The notes below the pieces were generated by a model. That model did not search any database. It had not been told where the DNA came from and was given only the letters and a program-made list of their open reading frames with translations. DNA of 64,000 nucleotides from NCBI RefSeq assembly GCF_000516515.1, contig NZ_KI911784.1, positions 744,001 to 808,000 of the forward strand. The letters are read 5' to 3'. The position numbers were made by a program, and so were the translations under genes. This stretch comes from Chloroflexus sp. Y-396-1 (GTDB lineage Bacteria; Chloroflexota; Chloroflexia; Chloroflexales; Chloroflexaceae). Every line of letters begins with the position of its first letter. Positions within the stretch are counted from its first letter, which is position 1. Below, one piece after another: positions 21,412 through 30,136 of the stretch.

Positions 21412-22428
21412 TCATTCCTCATACAGCCAGCACCGTACTCGCCGCTGTGCTCCCAGCTCGACCATTGGTGGGGGCTGGTCACACTTCTCAAACCGCTTGC
21501 TACAACGCGAAGCGAAACGACACCCCTTTGGTGGATTGATCAGACTGGGAACGGTACCGGGGATGACTTCCAATTCTTCGCGGGTATCACCAAGCACTGG
21601 CATTGAATTGAGCAAACCGCGTGTATAGGGGTGCTTCGGATCGCTGAACAGCGACTGGACATCGGCATATTCGACAACCTGACCAGCGTACATCACGACC
21701 ACGCTATCAGCCATTTCAGCGATCACCCCCATATCATGCGTGATCAGCATAATGGCTGTCTCAATCTTTTCGCGCAATTCGCGCATCAGATCGAGAATCT
21801 GTGCTTGAATCGTTACGTCGAGCGCAGTTGTTGGTTCATCGGCGATCAAAAGCTCTGGATTACAGGCCAGGGCCATTGCAATCATCACCCGTTGACATTG
21901 CCCACCGGACAACTCATGGGGATACTGACGCATCCGACGCTGGGGATCGGGTAAACCAACCATCGAAAGCAGCTCAACACAGCGTTTTCGTGCCTCTTCA
22001 CCCTTCAAGCCTTGATGGATCTCCAGTGTCTCGATAATTTGATCGCCAATGCGGAATACCGGATTCAGGGCAGTTGTTGGCTGCTGAAAAATCATCGCGA
22101 TCCGATCACCGCGAATCTTGCGCATCGATTCAGAATCGAGAGTGAGCAAATCGATCCCATCAAAAATGATCTTCCCCTCGACAATACGGCCAGGCGGGCT
22201 GACCAGACGTAAGATGGACAACGACGTTACACTCTTTCCAGACCCTGACTCACCGACAATACCGAGCGTTTCACCACGGTGGAGCGTGAAATCGACCCCA
22301 TCCACCGCCTGCACCACACCATCTTCAGTGAAGAAGTAGGTTTTCAACCCCTCCACACGCAGTAACTCAGCGCCACGACGGGCGACTGAACGTGTTGCAC
22401 CGGTTACGACACGAGACACAGTTGCCAC
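21412..22428 (-). CDS. oligopeptide ABC transporter ATP-binding protein (DppD/OppD type)
   Basis: 338 aa, GTG start with CGGAG just upstream. Walker A GESGSGKS at 59-66, signature LSGGQCQRVMIAMAL, Walker B LLIADEPTTALDVT and the C-terminal oligopeptide domain with CRFASRC. It forms the ATPase heterodimer with the following gene and energises the two permeases. A 211-bp spacer separates it from the next ATPase gene. Confidence 0.95.
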   Translation of the reverse strand: MATVSRVVTGATRSVARRGAELLRVEGLKTYFFTEDGVVQAVDGVDFTLHRGETLGIVGESGSGKSVTSLSILRLVSPPGRIVEGKIIFDGIDLLTLDSESMRKIRGDRIAMIFQQPTTALNPVFRIGDQIIETLEIHQGLKGEEARKRCVELLSMVGLPDPQRRMRQYPHELSGGQCQRVMIAMALACNPELLIADEPTTALDVTIQAQILDLMRELREKIETAIMLITHDMGVIAEMADSVVVMYAGQVVEYADVQSLFSDPKHPYTRGLLNSMPVLGDTREELEVIPGTVPSLINPPKGCRFASRCSKRFEKCDQPPPMVELGAQRRVRCWLYEE

Positions 22429-22569
22429 AGTTACTCCGTATCTTTTATCTCAAGCGTTCATGCCCCGAAGGTCAGCGAATGTCTGAAACTGTCGGCAGAT
22501 AGATCTCAGCATTCCCCTGGCTCCATATCCTGGTAGACTAGAGAGCAAAAGGAACTACGAGCCTCTTTT

Positions 22570-23562
22570 TCAGCCACGCTGACGCGGATCGAGTGCATCA
22601 CGCAAACCATCACCAATGTAGTTAATCGCGATCGAGGCAATCAGGATCGGCATTGCCGGGATAAGTGGCATCCACGGATGCTGGAACATGTAGCTTTGAG
22701 CGTAGCCGAGCATATTCCCCCAGGTTGGTGTTGGATCCTGAATGCCGAAACCGAGGAAACTCAACGCCGATTCGGCAACCAGTGTACCATTAACGCCCAA
22801 CGTGAAATCGACAATCATCGGCGGTAAAGCATTGGGAAAAACATGCCGAAACAGGATACGTGCATTGCTGGCGCCCAACGCACGCGCCGACTCGATGTAG
22901 ACATTTTCGCGTACCGAGAGCACCATTCCGCGCATCAAACGAGCGGTTCCCGTCCAGCCAAAGAAGGCCAACACCAGGATCACCGCAAAAATGATGCGGG
23001 CTTCACGCTCTGAAACAGCGAAAACGAACGCTAGTAGTGAAGCCCCCCAAGCAGGTAAGGGTACCGCGTTGATATTTTGTACCAGTATTGATGCCAGGAT
23101 CAGCAAAAGCAACAACGTGGGGAAGGTCGCCACAATCTCGAGCGTGCGACTAATGATTGTGTCAACCCAACCACCAAAGTACCCTGCTAGCATCCCCAGC
23201 AAGATTCCAATGGTTGAAGAGATCAGAGTCGCGATAAATGCCGTACCAAGTGACACCCGCGAAGCGTACAGCAATCGTGTTGCGTAGTCGCGACCGAGGT
23301 GATCGGTACCTAACAGATGGAAACCGCCATCCGCATCAACCCCCATCGGTGTAAGAAAGCGACCGGTGAGGTTAGGTTGATCGCGTTCGTAAGGGGCGAT
23401 GAGAGGGGTTGCTGCCGATAAGAGCAGCAAAAACGTCAATATGCCCACACAAAACATTGCCAGACGATGGCGTCGGAAACGACGAAAAACAATCGCCCAT
23501 TGCCCTTCAGATCGCTGGGGGACGACCTCTTCAAGCGGCACGGCAGTCGTGCTAGTGGCCAT
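22570..23562 (-). CDS. oligopeptide ABC transporter permease (DppC/OppC type)
   Basis: 330 aa, six predicted membrane helices. ATG at 23562 with GGAGAG upstream (an in-frame TTG one codon earlier is not needed). N-terminal OppC_N segment, then the EAA-type loop ESARALGASNARILFRHVFPN which docks on the ATPases. A region near residues 160-180 (LPAWGASLLAFVFAVSEREA) is an extension within a periplasmic/cytoplasmic loop. It makes the channel together with the DppB-type subunit. Confidence 0.94.
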   Translation of the reverse strand: MATSTTAVPLEEVVPQRSEGQWAIVFRRFRRHRLAMFCVGILTFLLLLSAATPLIAPYERDQPNLTGRFLTPMGVDADGGFHLLGTDHLGRDYATRLLYASRVSLGTAFIATLISSTIGILLGMLAGYFGGWVDTIISRTLEIVATFPTLLLLLILASILVQNINAVPLPAWGASLLAFVFAVSEREARIIFAVILVLAFFGWTGTARLMRGMVLSVRENVYIESARALGASNARILFRHVFPNALPPMIVDFTLGVNGTLVAESALSFLGFGIQDPTPTWGNMLGYAQSYMFQHPWMPLIPAMPILIASIAINYIGDGLRDALDPRQRG

Positions 23563-23626
23563 CAAAACTCTCCTCGTGAATTGATTGAAATACGACCAAC
23601 ACCTTTGTCGGTCAACTATACCGAAT

Positions 23627-24820
23627 TTATGTTAGTCTGATACGCGGATCGACAACCGTGTACAGAATATCAACAATTAAAATCCCGATCAGCAATAACA
23701 CGACATTGATGATCAGCAATGCCATGACTACATTATAATCATTGCGACCAAGCGCATCGATGAACAAACGACCAATCCCTGGCCAATTGAACACGGTCTC
23801 GGTAATCAATGCGCCGCTGAAGAGCGCAACCAGAATACCGGCCAGCAGCGTTACAAATGGGATCAACGAATTGCGCAGGGCATGCTTGAGGATTACCACT
23901 CGTTCGGCGACACCCTTGGCCCGTGCGGTACGCACATAATCAAGGCTCAGCACTTCAAGCATACTTCCGCGCACAAAACGGCTCCAACCAGCAATATTGA
24001 TAAACGTTAGAACGCCGCACAGCATCAAGAAGCGCAGAAACCGGTCGAGGAACGATCCGGCCTGGACGGTTCCGATCCAGGGTATCGTGTAATCACGCAC
24101 CCCAACCGCATCGCCGGGTGGGAGATACGGCAGCCCGGCATTTTTAGCCAGGACTGAGAAGAGCAGGATAGCGAAGATACCGAAGACAAAGCTGGGGAGT
24201 GAGGCGCCAATAAAAGCAACCGTTGTCATCACATAATCGAAGCGCGAATACTGCCTGACCGCCGAATACACTCCGATTGGTATGGCGATCAAGATTGACA
24301 GTAAAATAGAGGCACCCATCAAATAGAGCGTATACGGTAGGCGGGTCATAATCAAATCAGTGACCGGACGCCCACGAAGCATCACCTGCGACATCCCAAA
24401 GTCACCGAAGACGATACCCCGACTCACCTTTCGACCTTCGAGATCGGCCATAGTCACCGGTACTTCACAACCCTCTTCGACCACCTCTACCCGACCATCA
24501 GGGTAACGTAGTCGTACCTGCCCTGGGACGGAACAGCCCACTTGCCAATCGGCACCAATTCCACCGGGCAACGGCCCGGCTGGCCAGCCAATGAGCCAAC
24601 GGGTGAAACGAAATGGCAAATAGATATCCAATTCAAAACGTTCGCGCACGCGGCGAATATCGTCTTCTGAAATTCGATTTTGACCAGTATTTTGCCGCTC
24701 TGCCAGCAATTGATCAATCGGCCCGCCTGGTACAAGGTATAACATGCCATACGAACAGATGGCTGCTACCAATGCAACAAGTAACATTTGTAAGAAGCGG
24801 CGGGCAAGGTAACCTGCCAT
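23627..24820 (-). CDS. oligopeptide ABC transporter permease (DppB/OppB type)
   Basis: 397 aa. ATG at 24820 chosen because GAGGAG lies 8 nt upstream and the protein then starts MAGYLARRFLQ, the usual start of the family; the longer frame is rejected. First helix at ~9-29, then a long extracytoplasmic loop with a Cys-rich stretch (QVGCSVPG...EEGCEVP), five more helices and the EAA loop TARAKGVAERVVILKHALRN. This loop is longer than in enterobacterial DppB (397 versus about 340 residues). Confidence 0.93.
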   Translation of the reverse strand: MAGYLARRFLQMLLVALVAAICSYGMLYLVPGGPIDQLLAERQNTGQNRISEDDIRRVRERFELDIYLPFRFTRWLIGWPAGPLPGGIGADWQVGCSVPGQVRLRYPDGRVEVVEEGCEVPVTMADLEGRKVSRGIVFGDFGMSQVMLRGRPVTDLIMTRLPYTLYLMGASILLSILIAIPIGVYSAVRQYSRFDYVMTTVAFIGASLPSFVFGIFAILLFSVLAKNAGLPYLPPGDAVGVRDYTIPWIGTVQAGSFLDRFLRFLMLCGVLTFINIAGWSRFVRGSMLEVLSLDYVRTARAKGVAERVVILKHALRNSLIPFVTLLAGILVALFSGALITETVFNWPGIGRLFIDALGRNDYNVVMALLIINVVLLLIGILIVDILYTVVDPRIRLT

Positions 24821-24893
24821 ACGAGTACTCCTCAGATGTGGAAATAAACCTGTCACGTCTACCGACGTGGATCATTATTATAGTACAGATAGC

Positions 24894-24926
24894 ATGGCGA
24901 TGGGCAACGAAACTGCCCACCGCCAT
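24894..24926 (-). promoter_or_regulatory. intercistronic hairpin between SBP and permease genes
   Basis: ATGGCGATGGGCA (24894-24906) pairs with TGCCCACCGCCAT (24914-24926) with a single mismatch and a 7-nt loop, beginning 23 bp after the SBP stop codon. Such structures commonly protect the SBP mRNA 3' end or partly terminate, giving more binding protein than permease. Confidence 0.55.
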
Positions 24927-24948
24927 CCTGTTTCCGTTCAGATAACGA

Positions 24949-26886
24949 TTACTTGGTGAAGAGGTTCATATCAATGTGCTCCCAGGTCGGGCTGGCAACG
25001 ACGAAGGCCTGAATCTTACCTTCCTTACCTGCTTCGATCACTGTTTGCACTTCAGCACCAGCACCTAGTGTCTCGCTACCCAACACGTCCACCTCACCGG
25101 TCAGCAACTGTGCCACGGCCTGGTTAGTGTCGGCGATGAACTTAATGATCACCCTCTTGACCTTGACCTCACCCTTGTAGTAATTGGGGTTCGCCTCAAA
25201 GGTCATGCTCTGGCCCTTAACCCACTCCTTGAGGACGTAGGGGCCATTGCTCAGCGGGCGCTCGATGATCTCGGGCAAGGTCTGCCACTCGGCTGCCGGA
25301 ACATCGGCCAGCTTGCGACCATCGCTCAAGACCTGATGCGACGGATATGCTCCCAGACCGGCGCCAGCGTAGTAGGTCGGCCACTGCACACCGGGGTGGA
25401 AGGTAACGGTGTACTCGGTGTCGCTCTTGAAGTCAATGCTCTTGATCGAGTTGCAGTAGGTGAGCGACGTAGCGCCCGAATCAGGATCACAGTTAATCTT
25501 GTAAGCCAGCTCGAAGTCAGCCTTCTTCAGCGGCTCACCATCTTCCCACTTGATACCCGAAATCCACTTGTCGGTGACGGTCAATTGCTTCATCTTGACC
25601 GTACCACCCTGATAGGTGATCGTCTCGCCATCGGCAGTGGTGATCTCAACACCCGGCGCCAGCGGCACCGCCTCACCGTCGGTATTCCAGACGATGTCGC
25701 CTTCCTTGACTTCTACATCAACATTGGTAGCGCGGCCACTTTCGATGGTTGAGAGACCATCCAGACCCACCGGCTGGTAGTCGTAGTCATAGCTGGTCGT
25801 TGCCGGAACACCGAGCAGATTCGAAGCAACCCGCTGTACGGCAGCACTCTCGATCAGGCTCCACATCGTTTGTGGCTCTTGAGTGAAGCCCAACACAAGC
25901 GTATCGCCCTCGGTCAACTCCCACTCATCGGCGTTCGCAGTGTAGTACTCGGTTGGGTTCGGCTTGAAGTTCTTGAGCCGGTTGGTCGCGGCATACGCCT
26001 CTAGCCGGTTGAAGAGCGGCAGGCTCACCATATCTTTGGTGAATTCCTCCTGCACGATGGCGTACTGGCGAATACGCTCGGCCCGATCAAGGGTATTGTT
26101 GGCAGCAATAATCGCCCGGCTGGCCCGCTCATTGCACCAACCCATGTAGTTTTGACCCTCCCAGTTGTTAGAGGGGAGCGGAATCTGATTACAGGCGTAG
26201 AGCGTCTGACCACCGGGATCGGCCTGACCAACCCAAGCGAAGGCGCCCAGCTCGAAATCGCGGCGCCGCAAACCGGTGCTGCTGCCGAACCACCATGAGG
26301 CTGGCGCATACGTCGGAATAATCTGGATACCACATGCCTGCATCTGGCGGATAAAGACAGCCGACCAGGTCTGACGGAACTGGGCATTAGTCGTCGTAAA
26401 GCTCAACGACAGCGGTTCACCGTTAGCGTTGCTGCGAATCGGGGATCCAGTCCAGCCTGCTTCCTCTAGCAGTTGCTTGCCCTTCTCTGGATCGAACGGA
26501 TAGACGGTAATGTTCTCCTTAGCTGCTGCCCAGTGCGCTTTCGGCAGGAAGGTGTCCATCAGCAGTTCCTGCTGCTGCTCAGGCGTGAGATAGGGGTAAA
26601 CCGAAGCGATTAGCTCTGGGCGATTGGTGCAGTAGGCGATTGCCTGGCGCACACGGATATCACTCAAAATCGGATGTGGTGTTGTGTACGGTTCTGGAGC
26701 GACCGCCTCTGTGACCACGACTGTCTCGACAACCGTTTCACGGACTGGCTCAGCCGTCTGTACCACAACCACCGTCTCACGGATCACCTGTGGCTGCGCA
26801 GCACCGCCACCACATGCGGCCAGAATGGGAATGATCATTGCCATCACCATTACGATGGCAACAGCGCGTTTAGTAAAGCTAACCAT
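24949..26886 (-). CDS. family 5 solute-binding lipoprotein, apparently circularly permuted
   Basis: 645 aa oligopeptide/nickel-type binding lipoprotein, AAGGAGG before the ATG. Lipobox ILAAC with acylated C25, then a Val/Thr/Glu linker to ~68. What follows is out of the usual order. Residues 70-323 (HPILSDIRVRQAIAY to FKPNPTEYYTANADEWEL) match the C-terminal half of SBP_bac_5 proteins, including the normal C-terminal ending; residues 327-645 (DTLVLGFTQEPQTMWSL to WEHIDMNLFTK) match the N-terminal half, ending exactly where the family normally continues into LSDIRVRQA. Both halves are complete and in one frame. Upstream of two permeases and two ATPases, so it is the substrate receptor of that importer. 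Confidence 0.9.
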   Translation of the reverse strand: MVSFTKRAVAIVMVMAMIIPILAACGGGAAQPQVIRETVVVVQTAEPVRETVVETVVVTEAVAPEPYTTPHPILSDIRVRQAIAYCTNRPELIASVYPYLTPEQQQELLMDTFLPKAHWAAAKENITVYPFDPEKGKQLLEEAGWTGSPIRSNANGEPLSLSFTTTNAQFRQTWSAVFIRQMQACGIQIIPTYAPASWWFGSSTGLRRRDFELGAFAWVGQADPGGQTLYACNQIPLPSNNWEGQNYMGWCNERASRAIIAANNTLDRAERIRQYAIVQEEFTKDMVSLPLFNRLEAYAATNRLKNFKPNPTEYYTANADEWELTEGDTLVLGFTQEPQTMWSLIESAAVQRVASNLLGVPATTSYDYDYQPVGLDGLSTIESGRATNVDVEVKEGDIVWNTDGEAVPLAPGVEITTADGETITYQGGTVKMKQLTVTDKWISGIKWEDGEPLKKADFELAYKINCDPDSGATSLTYCNSIKSIDFKSDTEYTVTFHPGVQWPTYYAGAGLGAYPSHQVLSDGRKLADVPAAEWQTLPEIIERPLSNGPYVLKEWVKGQSMTFEANPNYYKGEVKVKRVIIKFIADTNQAVAQLLTGEVDVLGSETLGAGAEVQTVIEAGKEGKIQAFVVASPTWEHIDMNLFTK

Positions 26887-26969
26887 CTGTGTGTGTCCTC
26901 CTTATATCTGAGGGCAACGAAACCAACGATTTCCAGCCTCCTTGCTCTACAGTAGTCGAACCGCGCCAT
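26850..26969 (-). CDS. possible leader ORF overlapping the SBP start
   Basis: 39 codons starting ATG at 26969 with AAGGAG 8 nt upstream (MARFDYCRARRLEIVGF...), ending TAA inside the SBP gene in another frame. It sits on the long leader of the importer mRNA, so it could couple or modulate SBP translation. No homology recognised; it may be untranslated. Confidence 0.3.
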   Translation of the reverse strand: MARFDYCRARRLEIVGFVALRYKEDTHRWLALLNALLPS

Positions 26970-27153
26970 TGCGTTTACTCCTTGCCGCGCACCTCCTTTC
27001 CAGAATCTGCATGCCGCTTATCCGGTTGCACTATCAATCCAACATGTTCAGACGTTGAGATAATACAAACCTGCTCTTCGCGGACTAAATAGCTCGAGGC
27101 GTGGTGCAACGACAACTACCGATTGTTGAAGAGACTGTACATCGTTAGGCGGG

Positions 27154-27182
27154 ATTATACTCGTTGTGTTTGCGACTGTCAA
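27154..27182 (-). promoter_or_regulatory. perfect-consensus promoter of the peptide importer operon
   Basis: On the minus strand TTGACA (27182-27177), exactly 17 bp, TATAAT (27159-27154). All twelve positions match the sigma70 consensus. Transcription should begin near 27147, giving a leader of about 260 nt before the SBP gene. Confidence 0.85.
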
Positions 27183-27230
27183 CCGAAAAACTTCCTGATT
27201 TGTAGCAGTGTATTTTTGTAAGTGTTTATC

Positions 27231-27259
27231 TTGCGCGTCACTATCGGCCATGCTATGAT
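27231..27259 (+). promoter_or_regulatory. promoter of maf and the NarL-type regulator
   Basis: TTGCGC (27231-27236), 17 bp, TATGAT (27254-27259); divergent from the importer promoter with about 48 bp between the two -35 boxes. Predicted start near 27266, 28 nt before the maf ATG. Confidence 0.5.
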
Positions 27260-27293
27260 TGAGGTCGCCATAGAACGTCACAACAGGAGGGTT

Positions 27294-28016
27294 ATGCGTT
27301 CGCTCATCCTGGCTTCGGCTTCGCCGCGCCGACGTGAATTACTCGCCCAACTCGGAGTTTCGTATACCTGTCTGGTCAGTCAGGTTGAAGACAATCCGGC
27401 TCCACCACCGCCTGACTTGGTCGAACATCTACCGGAGTTACCGCTTGCGTTGCCATTGGAAGCGCATCCAACTCTGGTTGCCTGGCGTAAAGCTGCTGAT
27501 GTCAGTCAACAACATCCTGATGCAATCGTTTTGGCTGCCGATACCGAAGTTGCAATTGATGGAATGGTTTTGGGAAAGCCTCAGAATGAAGATCATGCGA
27601 TTGCGATGCTTCGTCGGCTGGCCGGTCGCATCCATACCGTTCTTACCGGTCTGTGCATCGTAATGCATCCCGATATGGGGACTGAGGGGTTCATCTACGA
27701 TCAACGACGGGTGCTATTTGATCTGGTGACCAGCCGGGTCACGATGCGTTCTTTATCCGAGGATGAGATTGCCGCATACGTTGCGTCAGGCGAATCACTA
27801 GATAAGGCTGGCGGATATGGCCTGCAAAGTGGCGGTGCTGCACTGATTTCCTCCATCGAAGGCAGCTACACCAATGTGGTAGGATTACCGTTACCAGCAG
27901 TAGCCAGGCTGTTGCAGGCTGCCGGTATACAACCTCCTATCGACCCAGAACAGGCGTATCACGCATGGCTGCGCAATCAAGGAAAGGAACCACCGCCATG
28001 GTCAATCCAACCGTAA
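27294..28016 (+). CDS. maf: Maf-family nucleotide pyrophosphatase
   Basis: 240 aa. The ATG at 27294 is used because AGGAGG immediately precedes it and the protein then opens with the diagnostic LILASASPRRRELL (S7, R11-R12). ADTEV near D83 and GKPQ near 95 form the rest of the active site of this family, which hydrolyses non-canonical or methylated nucleoside triphosphates to monophosphates. A Pro-rich insertion (~35-60) lengthens it relative to the usual ~200 residues. Its last 19 bp overlap the next gene, so the two are co-translated. Confidence 0.9.
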   Translation: MRSLILASASPRRRELLAQLGVSYTCLVSQVEDNPAPPPPDLVEHLPELPLALPLEAHPTLVAWRKAADVSQQHPDAIVLAADTEVAIDGMVLGKPQNEDHAIAMLRRLAGRIHTVLTGLCIVMHPDMGTEGFIYDQRRVLFDLVTSRVTMRSLSEDEIAAYVASGESLDKAGGYGLQSGGAALISSIEGSYTNVVGLPLPAVARLLQAAGIQPPIDPEQAYHAWLRNQGKEPPPWSIQP

Positions 28017-28741
28017 AACTACTGGTTGTTGATGATCATCCGCTGTTTCGCCAGGGAGTACGGTGGGCGCTGTCAAATGAACCGGACATCCAGATCGTGG
28101 GCGAGGCAGCCAATGGTGAGGAAGCGTTACGCTGGCTAACCCAGGTTGATGCCGGTCACGAACCGAATGTTATGCTGGTTGATCTGAACTTGCCTGGCAT
28201 GAGTGGTTTAGAGCTGACACGTCAGATTCGTCGCCAATACCCGAGTATCGCCGTAGTAATGTTGAGTATGCACGAGAGTGATGAAGCAGCGTTTAATGCG
28301 CTGCGCGCCGGTGCAGCGGCGTACCGTTCAAAAGATATAAAGCCAGCAGCACTCGCTGAAACGCTGCGGCGGGTGGCCCACGGTGAATATGTGATCAACG
28401 ATGTTTTGTTGGAAGAACCGCGCGTTGCCAGCCGAATCCTGTCGCAGTTCCGTAATTTGCCGCAAGTGCAGACACTCGGTGGCGATCCGGGTTTACAGGT
28501 GTTTACCCCCCTGAGTGAACGCGAGATCGAAGTTCTCGAACGCATTGCTGCCGGGCACAGCAATAAAGAGATCGCTGATGAGCTAGGGATCAGTACGCAG
28601 ACGGTAAAAAACCACATTTCATCAATCCTTCGTAAACTGTCGCTCAATGATCGAACCCAGGCGGTGATCCTTGCGCTGCGCCGTGGCTGGATTGAGACCC
28701 CACAACAGATTCAGTCGGGTGCTGGCGATAATGAAGAGTAG
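27998..28741 (+). CDS. NarL/LuxR-family response regulator
   Basis: 247 aa. The ATG at 27998, inside the end of maf and preceded by AAGGAAAGGAA, starts a normal receiver domain (VKLLVVDDHPLF). Phosphoacceptor D62 (LVDLNLPGMSG), S90 and K112 are present, although the usual GxxGYLxK reads GAAAYRSK. The C-terminal GerE-type helix-turn-helix runs LSEREIEVLERIAAG to NHISSILRKL. No histidine kinase gene is adjacent, so it is an orphan whose kinase must be elsewhere. Confidence 0.93.
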   Translation: MVNPTVKLLVVDDHPLFRQGVRWALSNEPDIQIVGEAANGEEALRWLTQVDAGHEPNVMLVDLNLPGMSGLELTRQIRRQYPSIAVVMLSMHESDEAAFNALRAGAAAYRSKDIKPAALAETLRRVAHGEYVINDVLLEEPRVASRILSQFRNLPQVQTLGGDPGLQVFTPLSEREIEVLERIAAGHSNKEIADELGISTQTVKNHISSILRKLSLNDRTQAVILALRRGWIETPQQIQSGAGDNEE

Positions 28742-28905
28742 GCGAGGGCGTAATGCACAGGCCAGTATCTCCCTATGCCAATGGTTATCTGCTACCAGCG
28801 CAAGAGTGAGTCTAGTCTAGTTCATCGTACCGACGTATGCGTCTCGGATAGCGGCTTGTCACGTTAGCAGACCGCATTTGGCCATTCCTCTTGCACATGA
28901 CAAGA

Positions 28906-28924
28906 CGCGGGCCAAAGGCCCGCG
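28906..28924. terminator. GC-rich hairpin between convergent genes
   Basis: CGCGGGCC, AAA, GGCCCGCG with a flanking CTCCCAGC. The same unit occurs inverted at 31002-31022 (TGGGAGCGCGGGCC, TCC, GGCCCGC). It could end transcription from both sides, but no T-run follows. Confidence 0.4.
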
Positions 28925-28951
28925 CTCCCAGCTCATCTTGGAATAAAACGC

Positions 28952-29617
28952 TCACTGCACCTGCGGCTGGATCAAAGCTTCACTGTCGTTACGTACCTGA
29001 TTGACGGCTTTACTCACCGGGTAACACCGCAGCATCACCGGCGGCGGGGCAAGACAGAGTTCGTGGAGCTGTCGAATATCGCTTGTCGGATCAAGCCAGA
29101 CTGCATCGAAATCGGGTGGTACAATAACCGGCATACGGTCGTGTATTGGTGCAACCACTACATTGGCAGTTGTGGTCAGGATTGTACAACTCTCTACGAG
29201 TGAGCCATCAGGCGCACGCCACTGATCCCACAAACCGGCAAATGCCATCAGAGTATCATCACCGGGGGTAAAGTAAAAAGGTTGTTTACCATCTGGCAGT
29301 GCTTGCCATTCGTAAAAGCCCGAAGCGGGTATCAAACAGCGCCGACGCTGAAAAGCCGCTCGAAACGACGGCTTCTCAAGAATAGTCTCGCTCCGCGCAT
29401 TAATCAAACGATTACCAATATCGGCGTCTTTTGCCCAGGCGGGAATCAAGCCCCATCGCAATGAGACCAACTCACGCCTACGGTTGGTTTCGCGCACAGC
29501 AACGACCACCTGCGTAGGGGCGATATTGTAGCGTGGTTTCAGATCAAGTGGCGGTTCGACTGCAAAACGATCTGATAGCCTGCTAGCCGAAACCGCAAGC
29601 GTATATCGTCCACACAT
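28952..29617 (-). CDS. SRAP-domain protein (YedK/HMCES family)
   Basis: 221 aa. The start is fixed at the ATG at 29617 because the catalytic residue is Cys2, exposed after Met removal (MCGRYTL), and AAAGG lies upstream. N74 (NARSET), E103 (GFYEW) and H159 (IHDRMP) complete the active site in the same order as E. coli YedK. Family members form a thiazolidine crosslink with abasic sites in single-stranded DNA, shielding them from cleavage. Full length, no fusion. Confidence 0.95.
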   Translation of the reverse strand: MCGRYTLAVSASRLSDRFAVEPPLDLKPRYNIAPTQVVVAVRETNRRRELVSLRWGLIPAWAKDADIGNRLINARSETILEKPSFRAAFQRRRCLIPASGFYEWQALPDGKQPFYFTPGDDTLMAFAGLWDQWRAPDGSLVESCTILTTTANVVVAPIHDRMPVIVPPDFDAVWLDPTSDIRQLHELCLAPPPVMLRCYPVSKAVNQVRNDSEALIQPQVQ

Positions 29618-29666
29618 AATCAAGCCTTTTGATCAGCAGTCTCGTGCTAGCAACGTTCGGTAAGTT

Positions 29667-30065
29667 TCAGGAGTCATCTTTATCAAGCCGGGTCGTCTCA
29701 CCAGTTGCGGGTGGCGGTGACTGCATCCGCTTAATGAATTCAGCCAATTGTTCATTGAGCTGTGCAATCCCACGTGCCAGCGTTTGTTGAAGGTCTTGGA
29801 CCGCCTGGCTCTGCTGTATCTGATGCAGCGTTTGTTGACCACGTTCGGCCAACTCGTGCAAACGCGGATGTTCCGCAATTGCCTTGGTTGCTGCTTGCAC
29901 CTGTTCGCTGAGTGTGCGCAACCCACCGAGCAGTTCCTGTTGTAATTGCCGGGCGCGCTCGCTTTCAAGGGCACTCCGCAGGGCAGTTTCCATTTGCTGT
30001 CCCAACTCACGCAACTCTGCACCGAGGTCAGGGGACTGATCGGGCTGTCGTTCGGGCTGGCTCAT
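29667..30065 (-). CDS. coiled-coil protein, function unknown
   Basis: 132 aa with AAGGAG 8 nt before the ATG. Almost wholly helical: Gln, Glu, Leu and Ala in heptad spacing from ~12 to 110, flanked by a Pro/Gln/Asp-rich head and a Pro/Thr/Asp tail. No signal peptide or membrane helix. It sits between the SRAP gene and a putative membrane-anchored glycosyltransferase-like gene on the same strand. I do not recognise the family. Confidence 0.7.
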   Translation of the reverse strand: MSQPERQPDQSPDLGAELRELGQQMETALRSALESERARQLQQELLGGLRTLSEQVQAATKAIAEHPRLHELAERGQQTLHQIQQSQAVQDLQQTLARGIAQLNEQLAEFIKRMQSPPPATGETTRLDKDDS

Positions 30066-30136
30066 TATCTTTCTCCTTGTCTTGCCACACTAAGGTTATA
30101 TACATTGAGACGAAGGACAACACAAATTTGTTGCCC

